A DNA stretch of 13,094 nt from Lachnospiraceae bacterium UBA1712 (GCA_002317175.1 DCJA01000030.1:1-13094), one strand, 5' to 3'; positions 1 through 7,238 are shown, numbered from the stretch's first letter. Notes: generated from the letters alone by a model not told the origin. Numbers and translations: made by a program.

Positions 1-629
1 ATATCAGTACCCATTCCCTTTAGTAGAACAGCATCATCAGGGTTTGCCCTAAAGGTATATTTTTTACCTTCAAGGGGAGAGCCACCGCGGGAATAAGGAA
101 ATTCATTATTGATTAAAAAAATATCTGAAGCAGTCATTCTGCAATAGAGTTTGTCGTCAAAACTGTTGGCAGGATCATAGTCATGATTCTTCATATAGTT
201 TAGTACAGAACAGCCTTCTGTAAGACAAAAATCACCGGCAAAGCTTATGCTTATCTGATTACTGTCCTTAGCCTCTCTGTAATAGATCTTGTTACTAATA
301 TCATCTTTTGGAAGTACATCAGTAGAAGACTGGCTGTCATTGACGTCTGACAAATCATCGTTACTACTGATAGTGTTTGAATTATCGACATCTGAAATCA
401 GTTCATTGGAGACATCATAGGTACTAGTGGAACTACTGTTGATATCCTCCTGACCTTTGTATTCTATTGTGGCTTTGCTATCGGATTCATTACTGCTATT
501 GGAATGCATGGACAGTCCCAGACTATCGCTTATGCTGTCAACAACATTGTCAGCAGAACATCCGCAGGCAAATGAGATAAGCAGTAACAGATATATAGTA
601 AATAAGTACTTTTTGAAACTGTTTTTCAT
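1..629 (-). CDS. CapA-family (poly-gamma-glutamate capsule-type) lipoprotein, 5' part only
   Basis: The first 209 codons are visible, reading leftward from ATG at 629-627; the gene runs off the window edge. The N-terminus (K2, K6, K7, then a hydrophobic run ending ACGC) is a lipoprotein signal with the lipid cysteine at C24 or C22, so the protein should be anchored outside the membrane. Residues about 26-115 are a low-complexity Ser/Asn/Asp/Thr linker. From about residue 128 the sequence matches the start of the CapA/PGA_cap metallophosphoesterase-like domain: ISFAGDFCL, then a DIFLINNEFPYSRGG stretch (the family's NLE-P motif position) and a KKYTFRANPDDAVLLKGMGTD stretch. Family members are linked to polyglutamate or capsule production, but many clostridial lipoprotein members are uncharacterised and the substrate here is unknown. 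A GAGGG ribosome site lies at 644-640. The gene is divergent from gpmI. Confidence 0.85.
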   Translation of the reverse strand, partial: MKNSFKKYLFTIYLLLLISFACGCSADNVVDSISDSLGLSMHSNSSNESDSKATIEYKGQEDINSSSTSTYDVSNELISDVDNSNTISSNDDLSDVNDSQSSTDVLPKDDISNKIYYREAKDSNQISISFAGDFCLTEGCSVLNYMKNHDYDPANSFDDKLYCRMTASDIFLINNEFPYSRGGSPLEGKKYTFRANPDDAVLLKGMGTD

Positions 630-653
630 ATGATTTAATCCCTCAATACATAT

Positions 654-682
654 ATTGTATGCTTGCGCTAATACTATTACAA
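654..682 (-). promoter_or_regulatory. Predicted promoter of the CapA-family gene
   Basis: On the minus strand TTGTAA (682-677) and TACAAT (659-654) are separated by 17 bp. The expected start of transcription, near 647, leaves a very short leader just ahead of the GAGGG ribosome site. It overlaps the gpmI promoter on the other strand. Motif match only. Confidence 0.5.
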
Positions 683-692
683 GTGATATAAT
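663..692 (+). promoter_or_regulatory. Predicted promoter of gpmI
   Basis: TTGCGC (663-668), an 18-bp spacer and a perfect TATAAT (687-692) preceded by TGA, which gives an extended -10 element. Transcription would start near 699, about 50 nt ahead of the gpmI start codon. Motif match only. Confidence 0.6.
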
Positions 693-708
693 TTCGAACT
701 GTGAATAT

Positions 709-732
709 TATTTTGTGTCATATTTTGTGACA
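709..732 (+). repeat. Tandem 12-bp repeat in the gpmI leader
   Basis: TATTTTGTGTCA (709-720) is followed directly by TATTTTGTGACA (721-732), differing at one base. The two units also place TGTCA (716-720) and TGACA (728-732) as an inverted repeat seven bases apart. The pair lies between the predicted transcription start and the ribosome site at 736-740, so it could be an operator or an RNA element; no regulator is identified. Confidence 0.7.
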
Positions 733-747
733 GATGGAGGATATATA

Positions 748-2307
748 ATGAGTAAGAAACCAGCGGTTCTTTTAATCCTTGATGGTTATGGATTAAATGA
801 CAAAACAGAAGGTAACGCAGTTGCAATTGCAAAGACACCTGTAATGGACAGACTTATGAAAGAGTATCCATATGTTAAGGGTAATGCATCAGGTATGGCA
901 GTAGGTCTTCCTGAAGGACAGATGGGTAATTCAGAAGTAGGTCACCTTAATATGGGTGCTGGTAGAATCGTATACCAGGAGCTTACAAGAATTACAAAGG
1001 AGATTATGGACGGAACATTTTACGAGAATCCAGGTCTTCTTGAAGCAGTAGAGAACTGCAAGAAGAATAACAGTGCACTTCACTGCTATGGTCTTGTATC
1101 AGATGGTGGTGTTCATAGCCACAACTCACATATCTACGGCTTACTCGAGCTTGCTAAGAGAAATGGCCTTGATAAGGTATATGTTCACTGCTTCCTTGAT
1201 GGTAGAGATACACCACCAGCAAGTGGTAAGGATTTTGTAGCTGATCTTGAAGCTAAGATGGCTGAAATCGGTGTTGGTGAGGTTGCTTCAGTACATGGCC
1301 GTTACTACGCAATGGACAGAGATAACAATTATGACAGAGTACAGGTTGCTTACAATGCACTTACTCTTGGTGAAGGTGGTAAGGCTGCTTCTGCAACAGC
1401 TGGTATCCAGGCTTCATATGATAATGGCGTAACAGATGAGTTCGTAGTACCTTTTGTAGTAGAGAAAAATGGTGCTCCTGTTGCAACAGTTAAGGATGGA
1501 GATTCAATCATTTTCTTTAACTTCCGTCCTGACAGAGCAAGAGAAATTACAAGAGCCTTCTGTGACGATGATTTCAAGGGCTTTGACAGAAAGAGACTTG
1601 ATGTTAAGTATGTATGTTTCACAGATTATGATCCAACTATACCTAACAAGTCAGTTGCTTTCCATAAGGTTGAGATTACCAATACATTTGGTGAGTGGCT
1701 TGCTGCAAATGGTATGAAGCAGGCACGTATTGCTGAGACAGAGAAGTATGCGCATGTAACATTCTTCTTCAACGGCGGTATTGAAACTCCTAACGAAGGT
1801 GAGGAGAGGATTCTTGTTAACTCACCAAAGTATGTTCCAACATATGACAAGAAGCCTCGTATGAGTGCATACACAGTAGCTGATAAATTAAGCGAAGCTA
1901 TTACAGCAAAAAATGAAGATGGTTCAGCATTGTACGATGTAATCGTATGTAACTTTGCTAATCCAGATATGGTTGGACATACAGGCGTTATTGATTCAGC
2001 AGTGGAAGCTATTGAAGTAATTGACAAGTGTCTTGGAGAAATCGAAGCACTTATCAAGGAAGTTGATGGAGTAATGTTTATCTGTGCTGACCATGGTAAT
2101 GCTGAGCAGCTCGTGGATTATGAGACAGGTGAACCATTCACAGCTCATACAACAAATCCAGTTCCATTTATCCTTGTTAACTATGATCAGGCTTACACTC
2201 TTAAGGAAGATGGATGTCTTGCTGATATTATTCCTACACTTATTGAGTGTATGGGAATGGAGAAGCCAGCTGAAATGACTGGTAACTCACTTCTTATCAA
2301 GAAATAA
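748..2307 (+). CDS. gpmI: 2,3-bisphosphoglycerate-independent phosphoglycerate mutase
   Basis: Interconverts 3-phosphoglycerate and 2-phosphoglycerate in glycolysis and gluconeogenesis in the cytoplasm, using two manganese ions and a phosphoserine intermediate. The 519-residue product fits the usual length of about 510. The alkaline-phosphatase-fold metal site starts with LILDGYG (D12). The catalytic serine is S62 in MGNSEVGHLNMGAGR, the same numbering as in well-studied bacillary enzymes. Downstream are the substrate-binding DGRDTPP stretch, HGRYYAMDRD, FNFRPDRARE and the second metal cluster at CADHGNAEQ. The start at 748 is preferred over an upstream in-frame ATG at 655 because GGAGG (736-740) sits seven bases before it, the 655 codon lies upstream of the -10 element, and family homology begins here. 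It appears to be a single-gene unit with its own promoter and terminator. Confidence 0.97.
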   Translation: MSKKPAVLLILDGYGLNDKTEGNAVAIAKTPVMDRLMKEYPYVKGNASGMAVGLPEGQMGNSEVGHLNMGAGRIVYQELTRITKEIMDGTFYENPGLLEAVENCKKNNSALHCYGLVSDGGVHSHNSHIYGLLELAKRNGLDKVYVHCFLDGRDTPPASGKDFVADLEAKMAEIGVGEVASVHGRYYAMDRDNNYDRVQVAYNALTLGEGGKAASATAGIQASYDNGVTDEFVVPFVVEKNGAPVATVKDGDSIIFFNFRPDRAREITRAFCDDDFKGFDRKRLDVKYVCFTDYDPTIPNKSVAFHKVEITNTFGEWLAANGMKQARIAETEKYAHVTFFFNGGIETPNEGEERILVNSPKYVPTYDKKPRMSAYTVADKLSEAITAKNEDGSALYDVIVCNFANPDMVGHTGVIDSAVEAIEVIDKCLGEIEALIKEVDGVMFICADHGNAEQLVDYETGEPFTAHTTNPVPFILVNYDQAYTLKEDGCLADIIPTLIECMGMEKPAEMTGNSLLIKK

Positions 2308-2324
2308 TAACTAATCGATTTATG

Positions 2325-2355
2325 AACTGCTGTCCATTGTGGGCAGCAGTTTTTT
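2325..2355 (+). terminator. Rho-independent terminator of gpmI
   Basis: An 11-bp stem (AACTGCTGTCC with GGGCAGCAGTT, one G-U pair), a five-base loop and a run of T residues, starting 17 bases after the gpmI stop codon. Confidence 0.9.
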
Positions 2356-2374
2356 GATGTATGGAAAATAAATG

Positions 2375-2403
2375 TTGAAATGAGAAGAATTGTATGATAC
2401 ACT
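2375..2403 (+). promoter_or_regulatory. Predicted promoter of secG
   Basis: TTGAAA (2375-2380), a 17-bp spacer and TACACT (2398-2403) with TGA just upstream, an extended -10 arrangement. It lies right after the gpmI terminator and would give a leader of roughly 70 nt before secG. Motif match only. Confidence 0.45.
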
Positions 2404-2444
2404 TGTTTCTGCGCGAATAGGCGTATGTTGATCTAATAATTATT

Positions 2445-2466
2445 CAACGGTATGGTAAAACCGTTG
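2445..2466 (+). repeat. Inverted repeat in the secG leader
   Basis: CAACGGT (2445-2451) and ACCGTTG (2460-2466) are perfect reverse complements around an eight-base loop. The hairpin ends four bases before the secG ribosome site (GGAGG, 2470-2474). An in-frame ATG lies across the arm and loop (2452-2454), so it is unlikely to be the translation start. There is no T-run, so it is not a terminator; it could stabilise the mRNA or affect initiation. Confidence 0.6.
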
Positions 2467-2481
2467 TTCGGAGGAATTAAC

Positions 2482-2724
2482 ATGGCAGTTTTAAGAACTA
2501 TATTAACTGTAGTATTTATTATAATTTGTGTGGTTGTATCTGCAATCGTTCTTTTACAGGAAGGCAAGTCAGCAGGACTTGGTTCCATTGGTGGAGCAGC
2601 AGAGAGCTACTGGGGCAAGAATAAAGGCCGTTCAATGGAAGGAGCACTTGTTAAGGTAACACGTATTTTAACAATTCTTTTCTTAGTAATCGCAATTATT
2701 CTTAACATCAGCAGATTTGGTTGA
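2482..2724 (+). CDS. secG: Preprotein translocase subunit SecG
   Basis: A small membrane subunit of the SecYEG channel that assists SecA-driven protein export. The 80-residue product has the two-helix SecG layout: a first membrane segment at about residues 3-24, the hallmark cytoplasmic loop (LLQEGKSAGLGSIGGAAES) and a second membrane segment at about 56-77. The start at 2482 is chosen over an in-frame ATG at 2452 because GGAGG (2470-2474) lies seven bases upstream of it and the SecG family begins with a short N-terminus before the first helix. secG directly ahead of rnr, smpB and ssrA is a familiar Firmicute order. Here a strong terminator separates secG from rnr, so the two are probably separate transcripts. 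Confidence 0.96.
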   Translation: MAVLRTILTVVFIIICVVVSAIVLLQEGKSAGLGSIGGAAESYWGKNKGRSMEGALVKVTRILTILFLVIAIILNISRFG

Positions 2725-2740
2725 TTATTAATGTGATTTG

Positions 2741-2774
2741 AAGCCCTTGCACACAAAGCAAGGGCTTATTTTTT
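2741..2774 (+). terminator. Rho-independent terminator of secG
   Basis: A perfect 10-bp stem (AAGCCCTTGC with GCAAGGGCTT), a seven-base loop and ATTTTTT, beginning 17 bases after the secG stop codon. Confidence 0.93.
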
Positions 2775-2890
2775 ACCCATTTGTATCTGAAAAAATGTTA
2801 TTATGGATATAAGGCCACTTGTAGGTCGCCAGATAGTAGGCAGCCTTCAAATGAATTATGGTTTACGCAGTGATAAAGCGGAGATAAAAC

Positions 2891-5044
2891 ATGGCAAAAA
2901 GTTATAAAGAAAGAAAAAAGATGATTCTGGAGCTCATGTCTAATGAGTTCTATGTCCCTATGAAGGAAAAGGAACTGGCTGTAATGCTGCAGGTGGAAGC
3001 ACAGGACAGAACAGTGCTCAGCCAGATACTACAGGAACTTTTACTGGAACAGAAAATAGAGATAAGTAAGCGCGGTAAATATCAGATACTTGATCCAAAG
3101 CATGTAAAAACTGAGGGCCTGATTACAGGTACATTTATTAGTAATCAGAAGGGCTTTGGATTTATTGAAGTTGAAGGACGAGAAGATGATCTGTATGTTC
3201 CAGAGAGTATGGTTCATGGAGCTTTTCATCTGGATATTGTTCAGGCCAGAATACTTCCTGGACGAGTTGGAAATGGAAGAAGAGCAGAAGCAGAGATTGT
3301 CAATGTGCTTGAAAGAGTAACAACTCAGATTGTAGGAACGTTTCAAAAGAGTAAGAATTTTGGATTTGTAATTCCAGACAATCAGAAGCTGGCTGACGAT
3401 ATCTTTATACCAAAGGAATATTGCAACGGAGCTATGGATGGCCACAAGGTTGTGGTTGACATAACTACATATGGAACAGATAATAAGAAGCCAGAGGGTA
3501 AGATTGTAGAGATTATCGGACATATTAACGATCCAGGCGTGGATATAATGTCGATTGTTAAAGGCTTTGGACTTCCAGTGGAGTTTCCGCAGAAGGTTAT
3601 GAATCAGGTCTCAAGAGTTGGTGATTCCATAATCGAAGCAGATATAGCTGGCAGAGAAGACCTCAGAAGCTGGAAGATGGTTACTATTGACGGCGAGGAT
3701 GCCAAGGATCTGGACGATGCAGTCAGCCTTAGCATGGAAGGTGAGAACTACGTTCTTGGAGTTCATATTGCTGATGTAAGCAATTATGTTCAGGAGAAGT
3801 CTGCTCTGGACAGAGAAGCGCTTACAAGAGGCACCAGTGTATATCTGGTTGATCGTGTCATACCTATGCTTCCACACAGACTTTCCAATGGAATCTGTTC
3901 TCTTAATGCAGGCGAGGACAGACTTACACTTAGCTGCATCATGACTGTTTCTCAGCAGGGAAAGATGCTTGATTATAGGATAGTCGAATCAGTTATTAAT
4001 GTTAACAGACGTATGGACTATACAACAGTCAATAAAATAATCTCTGATAAGGATGAGCTGCTTAGAGAAGAGTATAAAGATTTTGTAGATATGTTTGATG
4101 CTATGGCTAAGCTGAGTCTTATACTTAGGGAATGCAGAAAGAAGAGAGGATCCATTGATTTTGATTTCCCAGAGACAAAGATTATTCTTGATGAGCAGGG
4201 CAGACCAGTGGAGCTTAAGCCTTATGAGCGTAATGACGCAACCAAGCTTATAGAATCCTTTATGCTTCTGGCCAATGAGACAGTAGCGCAGCATTATTAC
4301 TGGCTTGAAAGTCCATTTGTATACAGAACTCATGATAATCCGGATCCAGAGAAGATCGAGAAGCTTGCAACCTTTATCAGGAATTTCAACCTCAAATTAA
4401 AGATAAGCAAGGATGAGGTGCATCCTAAGGAAATACAGAAGCTGCTGGTGGCTATTCAGGATACAGATGAAGAAGCTCTGGTATCAAGACTAGCCCTAAG
4501 AAGTATGAAGCAGGCCAAGTATACAACAGACTGCAGTGGTCATTTTGGACTTGCTGCAAAGTATTACTGTCATTTTACTTCTCCTATCAGAAGATATCCT
4601 GATCTTCAGATTCACAGGATTATAAAGGATCATATCCGTGGACGTATGAAAAAGGATAAAAAAGAACATTATTCACTTATACTTGATGATGTTGCAAGTC
4701 AGTGTTCTAAGATGGAGAGAAGGGCAGAGGAAGCCGAGAGAGAGACTGTTAAACTTAAAAAATGCCAGTATATGGCTGACAGACTGGGACAGGTTTTTGA
4801 GGGTGTAGTTTCAGGAGTAACAGAATGGGGCATCTATGTAGAGTTGCCTAACACAGTTGAAGGCCTTGTGCATGTGTCCAAACTTCCAGGCGATTTCTTT
4901 GTATATGATGAAGCTAAGTATGAAATGCGTGGAACAAAGCGAGGTCTGGTATATACACTGGGACAGAGCGTGAAGGTTATGGTAGATTCTGTAGATGAAA
5001 TAACCAGAACCATAGATTTTACTATCTATGAGGATGAGAATTAA
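2891..5044 (+). CDS. rnr: Ribonuclease R (3'-5' exoribonuclease, RNase II/RNB family)
   Basis: A processive hydrolytic 3'-5' exonuclease that degrades structured RNA, matures stable RNAs and, with SmpB and tmRNA, removes non-stop messages. The 717-residue product has the full RNase R order: an N-terminal winged-helix region (about 1-68), two cold-shock OB domains (about 72-215, including GFGFIEVEG and NFGFVIPD), the RNB catalytic domain (about 240-585) and a C-terminal S1 domain (about 632-713, GQVFEGVVSGVTEWGIYVEL). The catalytic aspartate cluster is TIDGEDAKDLDDAV (D267, D273, D275, D276), and RNB signatures such as DNPDPEK and HFTSPIRRYPDL are intact. GGAG (2880-2883) lies seven bases before the start. 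No clear promoter was found in the 116-bp gap after the secG terminator; only a weak TATAAG near 2808-2813 is visible. smpB follows after 21 bases, so the two are probably co-transcribed. Confidence 0.96.
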   Translation: MAKSYKERKKMILELMSNEFYVPMKEKELAVMLQVEAQDRTVLSQILQELLLEQKIEISKRGKYQILDPKHVKTEGLITGTFISNQKGFGFIEVEGREDDLYVPESMVHGAFHLDIVQARILPGRVGNGRRAEAEIVNVLERVTTQIVGTFQKSKNFGFVIPDNQKLADDIFIPKEYCNGAMDGHKVVVDITTYGTDNKKPEGKIVEIIGHINDPGVDIMSIVKGFGLPVEFPQKVMNQVSRVGDSIIEADIAGREDLRSWKMVTIDGEDAKDLDDAVSLSMEGENYVLGVHIADVSNYVQEKSALDREALTRGTSVYLVDRVIPMLPHRLSNGICSLNAGEDRLTLSCIMTVSQQGKMLDYRIVESVINVNRRMDYTTVNKIISDKDELLREEYKDFVDMFDAMAKLSLILRECRKKRGSIDFDFPETKIILDEQGRPVELKPYERNDATKLIESFMLLANETVAQHYYWLESPFVYRTHDNPDPEKIEKLATFIRNFNLKLKISKDEVHPKEIQKLLVAIQDTDEEALVSRLALRSMKQAKYTTDCSGHFGLAAKYYCHFTSPIRRYPDLQIHRIIKDHIRGRMKKDKKEHYSLILDDVASQCSKMERRAEEAERETVKLKKCQYMADRLGQVFEGVVSGVTEWGIYVELPNTVEGLVHVSKLPGDFFVYDEAKYEMRGTKRGLVYTLGQSVKVMVDSVDEITRTIDFTIYEDEN

Positions 5045-5065
5045 TCTGCAGCTGAGGAGAAACTA

Positions 5066-5533
5066 ATGGCAAAAGAAACCATGAAACTGGTGGCCAACAA
5101 TAAGAAGGCCTACCATGATTATTTTATAGAAGAAAAATATGAGGCAGGACTGGTGCTGCATGGAACAGAGGTTAAGTCACTTCGAATGGGAAAGTGCAGT
5201 ATTAAGGAAGCCTATATAAGAATTGAAGATGGTGAGGTCTGGGTATATGGATGTCATATATCTCCCTATGAAAAGGGCAATATCTTTAACAAGGATCCAT
5301 TAAGACCTAAGAAGCTTCTTCTTCATAAGGGTCAGATAGATAAGCTATTTGGACAGATAAAAGAGAAGGGCTATACTCTTATGCCATTACAGGTATATTT
5401 CTCTAATGGTAAAGCCAAAATAGAGATAGGACTGGCAAGAGGTAAAAAACTCTACGACAAGAGAAATGATATTGCCAAGAAGGATGCCAAGCGTGAAGCT
5501 GAGCGTGACTTTAAGGTGAGAAATCTGGGCTAG
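5066..5533 (+). CDS. smpB: SsrA-binding protein SmpB
   Basis: Binds tmRNA and the stalled ribosome, placing tmRNA in the empty A site to start trans-translation. The 155-residue product matches the family over its whole length: NNKKAYHDYFIEEKYEAGLVL, GTEVKSLR, HISPYEKGNIFNKDPLR, KLLLHK, then a basic C-terminal tail (GKKLYDKRNDIAKKDAKRE) that acts in the mRNA channel. GAGGAG (5054-5059) precedes the start by six bases. A second in-frame ATG five codons on is possible, but it has no ribosome site of its own. The gene is 21 bases after rnr and ends 37 bases before the preferred GH8 start. Its RNA partner ssrA lies 1.3 kb downstream. Confidence 0.96.
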   Translation: MAKETMKLVANNKKAYHDYFIEEKYEAGLVLHGTEVKSLRMGKCSIKEAYIRIEDGEVWVYGCHISPYEKGNIFNKDPLRPKKLLLHKGQIDKLFGQIKEKGYTLMPLQVYFSNGKAKIEIGLARGKKLYDKRNDIAKKDAKREAERDFKVRNLG

Positions 5534-5570
5534 TATGTTGGATAATCCAAAACAGTTGAGAGGAGATAAA

Positions 5571-6728
5571 ATGGGCGCATACGAAACAGGCAGATTCAGA
5601 AATGTATTTGCTGAATTAGGATATGATGAAAAAGAAATCAGTGAAAGATTAGAAAAAATGTTCCAGACCATGTTTTACGGCGGGGAAGGAGAGCGAGTAT
5701 ACTATCCAGTCGGCGACGACATGGGATATATGACTGATACTGGTAATAATGATGTTCGTACAGAAGGCCAGAGCTATGGCATGATGATGTGTGTCCAGCT
5801 TAATAAGAAAGAGGAGTTTGATCGCATTTGGAAATGGACAAGAAACTATATGTATCTTGAAGAAGGACCAAACGCAGGTTATTTTTGCTGGTCCAACAAT
5901 CTTGATGGTTCAAAGAGAGCCGGTGGTCCTGCGCCAGACGGAGAAGAATTCTTTGCAATGGCACTTTTGTTTGCTTCTAGAAGATGGGGCGATGGAGAGG
6001 GAATATTCGAATACTCTAAGCAGGCTAAGGACATACTTGAACTTGCAGTTCATGGACCCAAGCCTATGTGGGATCCAGACAATCATTATATAAAGTTTAT
6101 TTGTGAATGTGACTGGTCAGATCCATCCTATCATCTTCCTCATTTTTATGAGATGTTTGCAGAGCTTGCAGATGCCAGGGATAAGGATTTGTGGAAGCTG
6201 ACAGCGAAGGAATCCAGAGAGTACCTGAAGAAGGCATGTCATCCTGTTACCGGTATGAATGCTGAGTATGCAGAGTATGACGGAAGACCAATCGACAGAC
6301 CTGATATTGAGAAGTATTTTGGAGGTCGCCATGACTGGTTCTATTCAGATGCTTACAGAACTATTGCCAATATAGGTCTTGACTATTCGTGGTTTGAAGC
6401 AGATGAGTGGGAAGTCGATATAGCACAAAAACTTAGAACATTTTACGCCGACAAATGTGTGATGGTGGATGATGAGCCTACTTTTTCTATATATGAAATA
6501 GACGGAAGAAAACTGGATCAGAATGTGCTGCATCCATATGGACTTATAGCAACCAACGCTATGAGTGCTCTTGCTTCAAAAAAAGGAGCCATGAGCCAGG
6601 ATGCAATAGACGCGGTGAAATTGTTCTGGGATACACCACTTAGAAAAGGTGTAAGAAGATATTATGATAATTGTCTGCAGCTTTTTGCTATGATGGCATT
6701 ATCAGGTAATTACAGATTTTTTAAGTGA
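5571..6728 (+). CDS. Glycoside hydrolase family 8, probable reducing-end xylose-releasing exo-oligoxylanase
   Basis: The 385-residue product resembles the GH8 exo-oligoxylanase (Rex) type, which trims xylose from the reducing end of xylo-oligosaccharides. There is no signal peptide, which fits a cytoplasmic enzyme acting on imported oligomers. Visible family features are NNDVRTEGQSYGMM with E65 as the likely general acid, CWSNNLDGSKRAGGPAPDGEEFFAMAL lining the substrate groove (positions about 113-139), and HDWFYSDAYRTIANIGLDY with D260 as the likely base. The length matches known Rex enzymes (about 390). The start at 5571 is preferred over an in-frame ATG at 5535 because AGGAG (5561-5565) sits five bases before it. 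No terminator or obvious promoter separates it from smpB, so it may be co-transcribed with rnr and smpB. Activity on other beta-1,4 glycans cannot be excluded. Confidence 0.88.
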   Translation: MGAYETGRFRNVFAELGYDEKEISERLEKMFQTMFYGGEGERVYYPVGDDMGYMTDTGNNDVRTEGQSYGMMMCVQLNKKEEFDRIWKWTRNYMYLEEGPNAGYFCWSNNLDGSKRAGGPAPDGEEFFAMALLFASRRWGDGEGIFEYSKQAKDILELAVHGPKPMWDPDNHYIKFICECDWSDPSYHLPHFYEMFAELADARDKDLWKLTAKESREYLKKACHPVTGMNAEYAEYDGRPIDRPDIEKYFGGRHDWFYSDAYRTIANIGLDYSWFEADEWEVDIAQKLRTFYADKCVMVDDEPTFSIYEIDGRKLDQNVLHPYGLIATNAMSALASKKGAMSQDAIDAVKLFWDTPLRKGVRRYYDNCLQLFAMMALSGNYRFFK

Positions 6729-6769
6729 TTTCTAAATATGAAATTTCTATGTATTTAAGCTTAGCAATA

Positions 6770-6798
6770 ATGACTTTTTTCTGTGAAAATGATATATT
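6770..6798 (+). promoter_or_regulatory. Predicted promoter of ssrA
   Basis: ATGACT (6770-6775), a 17-bp spacer and TATATT (6793-6798) preceded by TGA, an extended -10 element. Initiation near 6805 would leave a leader of about seven bases to be removed at the mature tmRNA 5' end. Motif match only. Confidence 0.5.
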
Positions 6799-6811
6799 TT
6801 ATATGTAATAA

Positions 6812-7148
6812 GGGCCAGTAAAGGTTTCGACGGGGTTTTTGAAGCCGGAGAAGCAAGCCGTTGCAATACGTTAATTGCAAAATTAAATTTAAACGCTAAC
6901 GATAATTTAGCATTCGCTGCCTAATTAAGGCAGTTGTCCTTCCTAGTGCACTCACACATTAGATAAGGGCATCGACTATGTGAGAAACGACATTTACAAA
7001 GCTTTGAGTAGATGGGCGTATTATGAAGCTACTAAAGTGTGGAGGCTGTCGTTCGCCGCCACATGGAGGGAATGTCAAATGAACTACTAAGCTTGTAGAA
7101 GTACGGGGGATGGGATTTCGGACACGGGTTCGACTCCCGTCTGGTCCA
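6812..7148 (+). ncRNA. ssrA: Transfer-messenger RNA (tmRNA)
   Basis: Rescues ribosomes stalled on broken mRNA and adds a degradation tag. The 5' end GGGCCAG pairs with CTGGTCC (7141-7147) as the acceptor stem, followed by discriminator A7148. CCA is not encoded. The 5' segment AAAGGTTTCGACGGGG is the conserved tmRNA D-like region, and TTTCGGACACGGGTTCGACT near the 3' end holds the T-arm (ACGGG, loop TTCGACT, CCCGT). The tag reading frame most likely starts at the GCA codon 6877-6879 and ends at TAA 6922-6924, giving AKLNLNANDNLAFAA, with the central AND typical of tmRNA tags. The 337-nt length without CCA is normal. It lies 83 bases after the GH8 gene and is the functional partner of SmpB and RNase R upstream. 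Confidence 0.96.
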
Positions 7149-7187
7149 TTTAAAAACTGGGCAGGTCGTACCTGCCCAGTTTTTAAA
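7149..7187 (+). terminator. Terminator of ssrA, an 18-bp perfect palindrome
   Basis: Two perfectly complementary 18-nt arms (7149-7166 and 7170-7187) around a CGT loop. The GC-rich core is CTGGGCAGGT with ACCTGCCCAG, flanked by A- and T-runs on both sides, so it could terminate transcription in either direction. The first base of the palindrome directly follows the mature tmRNA end. Confidence 0.92.
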
Positions 7188-7208
7188 TAAACAATAATGT
7201 GAAATTAG

Positions 7209-7231
7209 TGTCCGAAATCCGATTTCGGACA
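7209..7231 (+). repeat. Perfect palindrome sharing its half-site with tmRNA
   Basis: TGTCCGAAATC (7209-7219) and GATTTCGGACA (7221-7231) form a perfect 11-1-11 inverted repeat. The right arm is identical to tmRNA positions 7114-7124, just ahead of the T-arm, so the left arm is exactly antisense to that part of the tmRNA. Confidence 0.85.
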
Positions 7232-7238
7232 TAGAACT

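Noticed and set aside
655..747. Extended gpmI N-terminus starting at ATG 655
   Set aside because: That codon lies upstream of the predicted -10 element, the extra 31 residues do not resemble the family, and a good ribosome site serves ATG 748.
1350..2057. Minus-strand open frames of 90 and 143 codons inside gpmI
   Set aside because: They are shadows of the gpmI reading frame with no ribosome site and no recognisable protein features.
2403..2429. TTGTTT with TATGTT as an alternative secG promoter
   Set aside because: The spacer is only 15 bp; the TTGAAA / TACACT pair with 17 bp and an extended -10 is better.
3041..4333. Minus-strand open frames of 88-160 codons inside rnr
   Set aside because: They arise from the codon pattern of rnr on the opposite strand; composition is unlike a real protein and none has a start signal.
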